A stretch of DNA of 63,228 nucleotides from Rugamonas violacea (GTDB lineage Bacteria; Pseudomonadota; Gammaproteobacteria; Burkholderiales; Burkholderiaceae_D), in NCBI RefSeq assembly GCF_016461825.1, contig NZ_JAEMNU010000138.1:19682-82909 (forward strand). The letters are read 5' to 3'. The notes under the pieces are model-generated. The model saw nothing but the letters and a program-made list of their open reading frames with translations, did not search any database and had not been told where the DNA came from. Positions 60,821-63,228 of the stretch are shown here, piece by piece. Each line of letters begins with the position of its first letter. Positions within the stretch are counted from its first letter, which is position 1. Position numbers and translations under genes: made by a program.

Positions 60821-62920
60821 CTAGAGAGCACGGCTCAGCTGCAGCAGCAGGGCGCGGCCCGGCCCCGGCAGATCGCCGGGCAGGGTCAGGCCCGGTCCCA
60901 GGCTCGGTTCGCGCACATCGGCGTTGCCCAGGTTGTGGACGCTGGCGCGCAAGGTCCATGGCCCGTGCTGGTAGGCCAGCGCCGCGTCCAGCGTGGTGTA
61001 GTCGGCCAGCGGCGCGCGCGCGTCGCCGACGGCGCGCTGGCGCTTGGCCACCCGGTCGGCCTGGGTGCTGAGCAGCCAGCCGGCGGCCGGACGCCACTCG
61101 AGCCGGCTGTAGACATGGTGGCGCGGCACATAGCCGGCATCCCGCCCGCTCTTCTTGTCGAGCACGTTCTGCCGCGCATAGTTGCCCGACCAGCGCCATT
61201 GCCGGGCGATGTCCCAGGCCAGTTCCAGCTCCGCGCCGCGGCCGCTGGCCCGGCCCGCGTTCTGGTAACTGGCGCCGGTGTTGGGCGTGGCGTTGGCCAC
61301 GGTGCTGATGATGCTGTCCATCGCGTAATGGTAGAGGTTCAGGCTGGCGTTGAGGTTGCGGCGCAGTTGCCAGCTCAGCGCCAGCTCGGCGGTGGCGATG
61401 GTTTCCGGCTTCAGCTTGGCGTTGCCGTTGACGACGGGATTGATGCCGTACAACTCGGCGAAATTGGGCGCCCGGAAGGCCCGTCCGTAGAGCAGCTTGG
61501 CGGTGATGTCGAGGCTGGCGTCCCAGACCAGGGCCAGGCGCGGATTGGTGGTCGAGCCGAAGTCGGAGAACTGGTCGCGGCGCAGGCCGGCGGTCAGCGC
61601 CCAGTCGCGCCCGACCTGCCACTCATCCTGCAGATACAGGTAATCGACCTTGCGGCGCTGCGGCCGGATGTGCGGCTGGATCGGGTTGTAATCGATCACC
61701 GCGCCGGTCGGCAGGGGCACGCCGGTCGGCGAGATCAGGAAATTTTTGAAGGTGGCGGTCGCATACAGGGTCAAGTCTTCGTGGCCCAGCCCGGCCCGCA
61801 CCTGATGGCCGCGCCAGCCGCCGTAGCTGGCGAAGGCCGAGGCGCGCAGATTGCGCTGCCAACGCGCCGGGCCGCCGATCAAGCCGTCGGGGAACAGGTT
61901 CGGTCCCAGCCGGGCGCCGGGCGGGAACAGGCCCAGGCCGTCGGGGGTCTGCTCGGCCATGTAGATGGCCGACAATTCGGCGCCCAGACCCCACTGTTCG
62001 GCGACATCGGGGGCGCTCCAGGCCAGCGCGCTGGACATGCGCCGCCAGCGCCCCTTGTGGTCGGGGTCGAGCGCGGAATTGACGCCGGCGCCGAAGCCGA
62101 CATCGCTGCGCAGTTGCAGCATATTGCGCCATTGCCAACGCCCGTAGCTCAGGTCCAGGTTGCCGTCGACCGCGTCGTAGCCGGCGTTGACGGCGCCGGG
62201 CGCGCGGCTGACCTTGGTGCCGAAGCGGCCGTCGTTGAGGGTTTGCGCATCGGCGCCGACGACGCTGTCCAGGCCGTCGGAGCGGGCCAGTTGCAGAAAG
62301 GCCGCCACCGCCACCGGCTGCTCGGCGTTGCCGTATTGCAGATAGGCCTGGCGGCTGCGGAAACTGCCGATGCCGATGCCGGCGCGGCTGCCCTGCAACT
62401 GTTCCGCGCTCTTGGTGATGATGTTGATCACGCCGGCGAAGGCGTCGGCGCCGTACAGGGCCGAGCCGGGGCCACGGATGATCTCGATGCGCGCCACGTT
62501 GGTCAGCGGGATGGCGTTGGCGTAATTGCCCTTGTCGCCGTTGTAGATCTCGGTCTGCGGCAGGCCGTTGACCAACATCAGCACCTGGGGATTGACGTTG
62601 CTGCCGCCGCCCACGCCACGGATGATGTACAGCGATTCGTAGGTGACCGCGCCGCGGTTGACGTGCACGCCCGGCACGGTTTCCATGATCTGGTCGAGTT
62701 CGCTGGCGCCGCTCGCCACGATATCCTCGGCGCTGATCACCGTCGCCACCGCCGGCGCGCGGCGCAGCAACTGGCTGCTGCCGGTGGCCAGGCTGATGGT
62801 GGACTGGTTGCCGATCACCGGCGCGATCTCGTCCTCGTCGGCGGCCGGGCCGGCCAGCGCCAGGGTGGGGCCGGCCAGCGCCAGCAGCAGGGCGGGCTTG
62901 CGCCAAGGCGTGTGTGTCAT
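60821..62920 (-). CDS. TonB-dependent outer-membrane receptor
   Basis: A 699-residue receptor. The signal peptide starts at ATG 62920 (MTHTPWRKPALLLALAG); the in-frame start at 62992 would bury it. The plug domain carries VISAEDIVASGASELDQIM, the RGVGG and LVNGLPQTE loops, and RIEIIRGPGSALYGADAFAGVINI. The barrel follows, ending in Leu preceded by aromatic-poor strands (LLLQLSRAL), not the classic terminal Phe. The ligand is not apparent. It heads a minus-strand operon with the binding protein and the histidine kinase. Confidence 0.92.
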   Translation of the reverse strand: MTHTPWRKPALLLALAGPTLALAGPAADEDEIAPVIGNQSTISLATGSSQLLRRAPAVATVISAEDIVASGASELDQIMETVPGVHVNRGAVTYESLYIIRGVGGGSNVNPQVLMLVNGLPQTEIYNGDKGNYANAIPLTNVARIEIIRGPGSALYGADAFAGVINIITKSAEQLQGSRAGIGIGSFRSRQAYLQYGNAEQPVAVAAFLQLARSDGLDSVVGADAQTLNDGRFGTKVSRAPGAVNAGYDAVDGNLDLSYGRWQWRNMLQLRSDVGFGAGVNSALDPDHKGRWRRMSSALAWSAPDVAEQWGLGAELSAIYMAEQTPDGLGLFPPGARLGPNLFPDGLIGGPARWQRNLRASAFASYGGWRGHQVRAGLGHEDLTLYATATFKNFLISPTGVPLPTGAVIDYNPIQPHIRPQRRKVDYLYLQDEWQVGRDWALTAGLRRDQFSDFGSTTNPRLALVWDASLDITAKLLYGRAFRAPNFAELYGINPVVNGNAKLKPETIATAELALSWQLRRNLNASLNLYHYAMDSIISTVANATPNTGASYQNAGRASGRGAELELAWDIARQWRWSGNYARQNVLDKKSGRDAGYVPRHHVYSRLEWRPAAGWLLSTQADRVAKRQRAVGDARAPLADYTTLDAALAYQHGPWTLRASVHNLGNADVREPSLGPGLTLPGDLPGPGRALLLQLSRAL

Positions 62921-62955
62921 CGTCGGTCCCGGTGAATAGGTGGGCGGCGGCGCTG

Positions 62956-63022
62956 TCCTGCATCGACCCTCCGTGCAGGATGGACCTGCCAAATCTTACT
63001 TCCGGCGCGATTGGAAAGGCAA
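62956..63022 (-). promoter_or_regulatory. promoter and leader hairpin of the TonB receptor operon
   Basis: On the minus strand TTGCCT (63022-63017) and TAAGAT (62998-62993) stand 18 bp apart, a fair sigma70 promoter. In the leader, TCCTGCA and TGCAGGA (62956-62962 and 62974-62980) form a 7-bp stem. I see no Fur box and no cobalamin riboswitch consensus. Confidence 0.45.
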
Positions 63023-63228
63023 GCGATCGCGGCGCCCTCTTCTCCAAAAGCAACAGTAATGCGCCGCGCGCAGCATTCAGTCATCGGCCGATTGCCGATG
63101 GCGGCTGGACGCGGCTATTTTTCGACAAAAAAAATGGTTCATCGCGTTTGGTGGGGAAAGACAGACTTGACGTTTTTTGCTGGGAGGGGGTGGCGGCAGG
63201 GGTTTTGAATTGGTAAATTGATTGTCGC
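63023..63228. other. right end of the window, no gene seen
   Basis: No convincing reading frame. The last 110 bp are AT-richer with short A and T runs, like a promoter or terminator region of a gene beyond the window. Confidence 0.3.

Noticed and set aside
62921..63022. Cobalamin riboswitch in the TonB receptor leader
   Set aside because: The leader is too short and lacks the conserved B12-box words; only a 7-bp hairpin is present.

Overview
The window is about 63 kb of GC-rich DNA (roughly two thirds G+C, with very high third-position GC). It looks like a chromosome segment of an Oxalobacteraceae-type betaproteobacterium (Massilia, Duganella, Janthinobacterium or a relative). That placement is inferred from base composition, gene families and the style of the short intergenic repeats; there is no rRNA or other marker here.

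Layout. (1) 153-2503: a PLP methionine-type aminotransferase and an HD-GYP-like protein whose HD dyad is lost. (2) 2574-3478: a small AT-richer scar with a cut-off gene tail, an orphan 148-aa gene, a second gene tail and a 143-bp inverted-repeat element. (3) 3506-17360, minus strand: a complete MSHA pilus locus, read as mshE-G-F-A-C-D-O-P then mshI-I2-J-K-L-M-N, with its own promoter before mshI. (4) 17609-32131, plus strand: a second, divergent MSHA/type II-like machine. It has an AAA-SPOR protein, secretin, TPR protein, c-di-GMP-type ATPase, inner-membrane platform, PilM/N-, PilO- and PilP/MshK-like proteins and two prepilins. It opens with an ABC ATPase and ends with the matching ABC permease and a TPR protein, recalling PilGHI of Myxococcus. 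(5) 32327-34685 and 40744-43529: two acyl-CoA metabolism operons on opposite strands, both preceded by the same palindrome and probably under one TetR-type repressor. (6) 34946-40542: a large hybrid histidine kinase translationally coupled to a response regulator/diguanylate cyclase. (7) 43717-52283: a lipoprotein, an NHL-propeller/M23 fusion, a REC-TPR protein whose frame changes at an A8 slippery site, and a propeller sensor kinase cut by one in-frame amber codon. (8) 52546-56020: an AT-rich island with a nuclease-domain protein, a 218-aa partner, a gene remnant, and a small gene embedded in GTCTA/TAGAC motifs. This is the best candidate for an undescribed, defence-like module. (9) 56323-62920: a secreted protein, a solute-binding protein, and a TonB receptor / binding protein / histidine kinase operon that has no transporter genes.

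How it fits together. Much of the window concerns surface appendages and cyclic-di-GMP. Both pilus ATPases carry N-terminal MshEN-type repeats, a diguanylate cyclase is encoded nearby, and an HD-GYP-derived protein sits at the left edge. The two pilus systems are arranged back to back around a 248-bp divergent promoter region and share component types, which suggests an old duplication followed by specialisation. Gene starts were chosen from ribosome-binding sites, 1-4 nt overlaps and signal or prepilin peptides. Nothing here was checked against a database.
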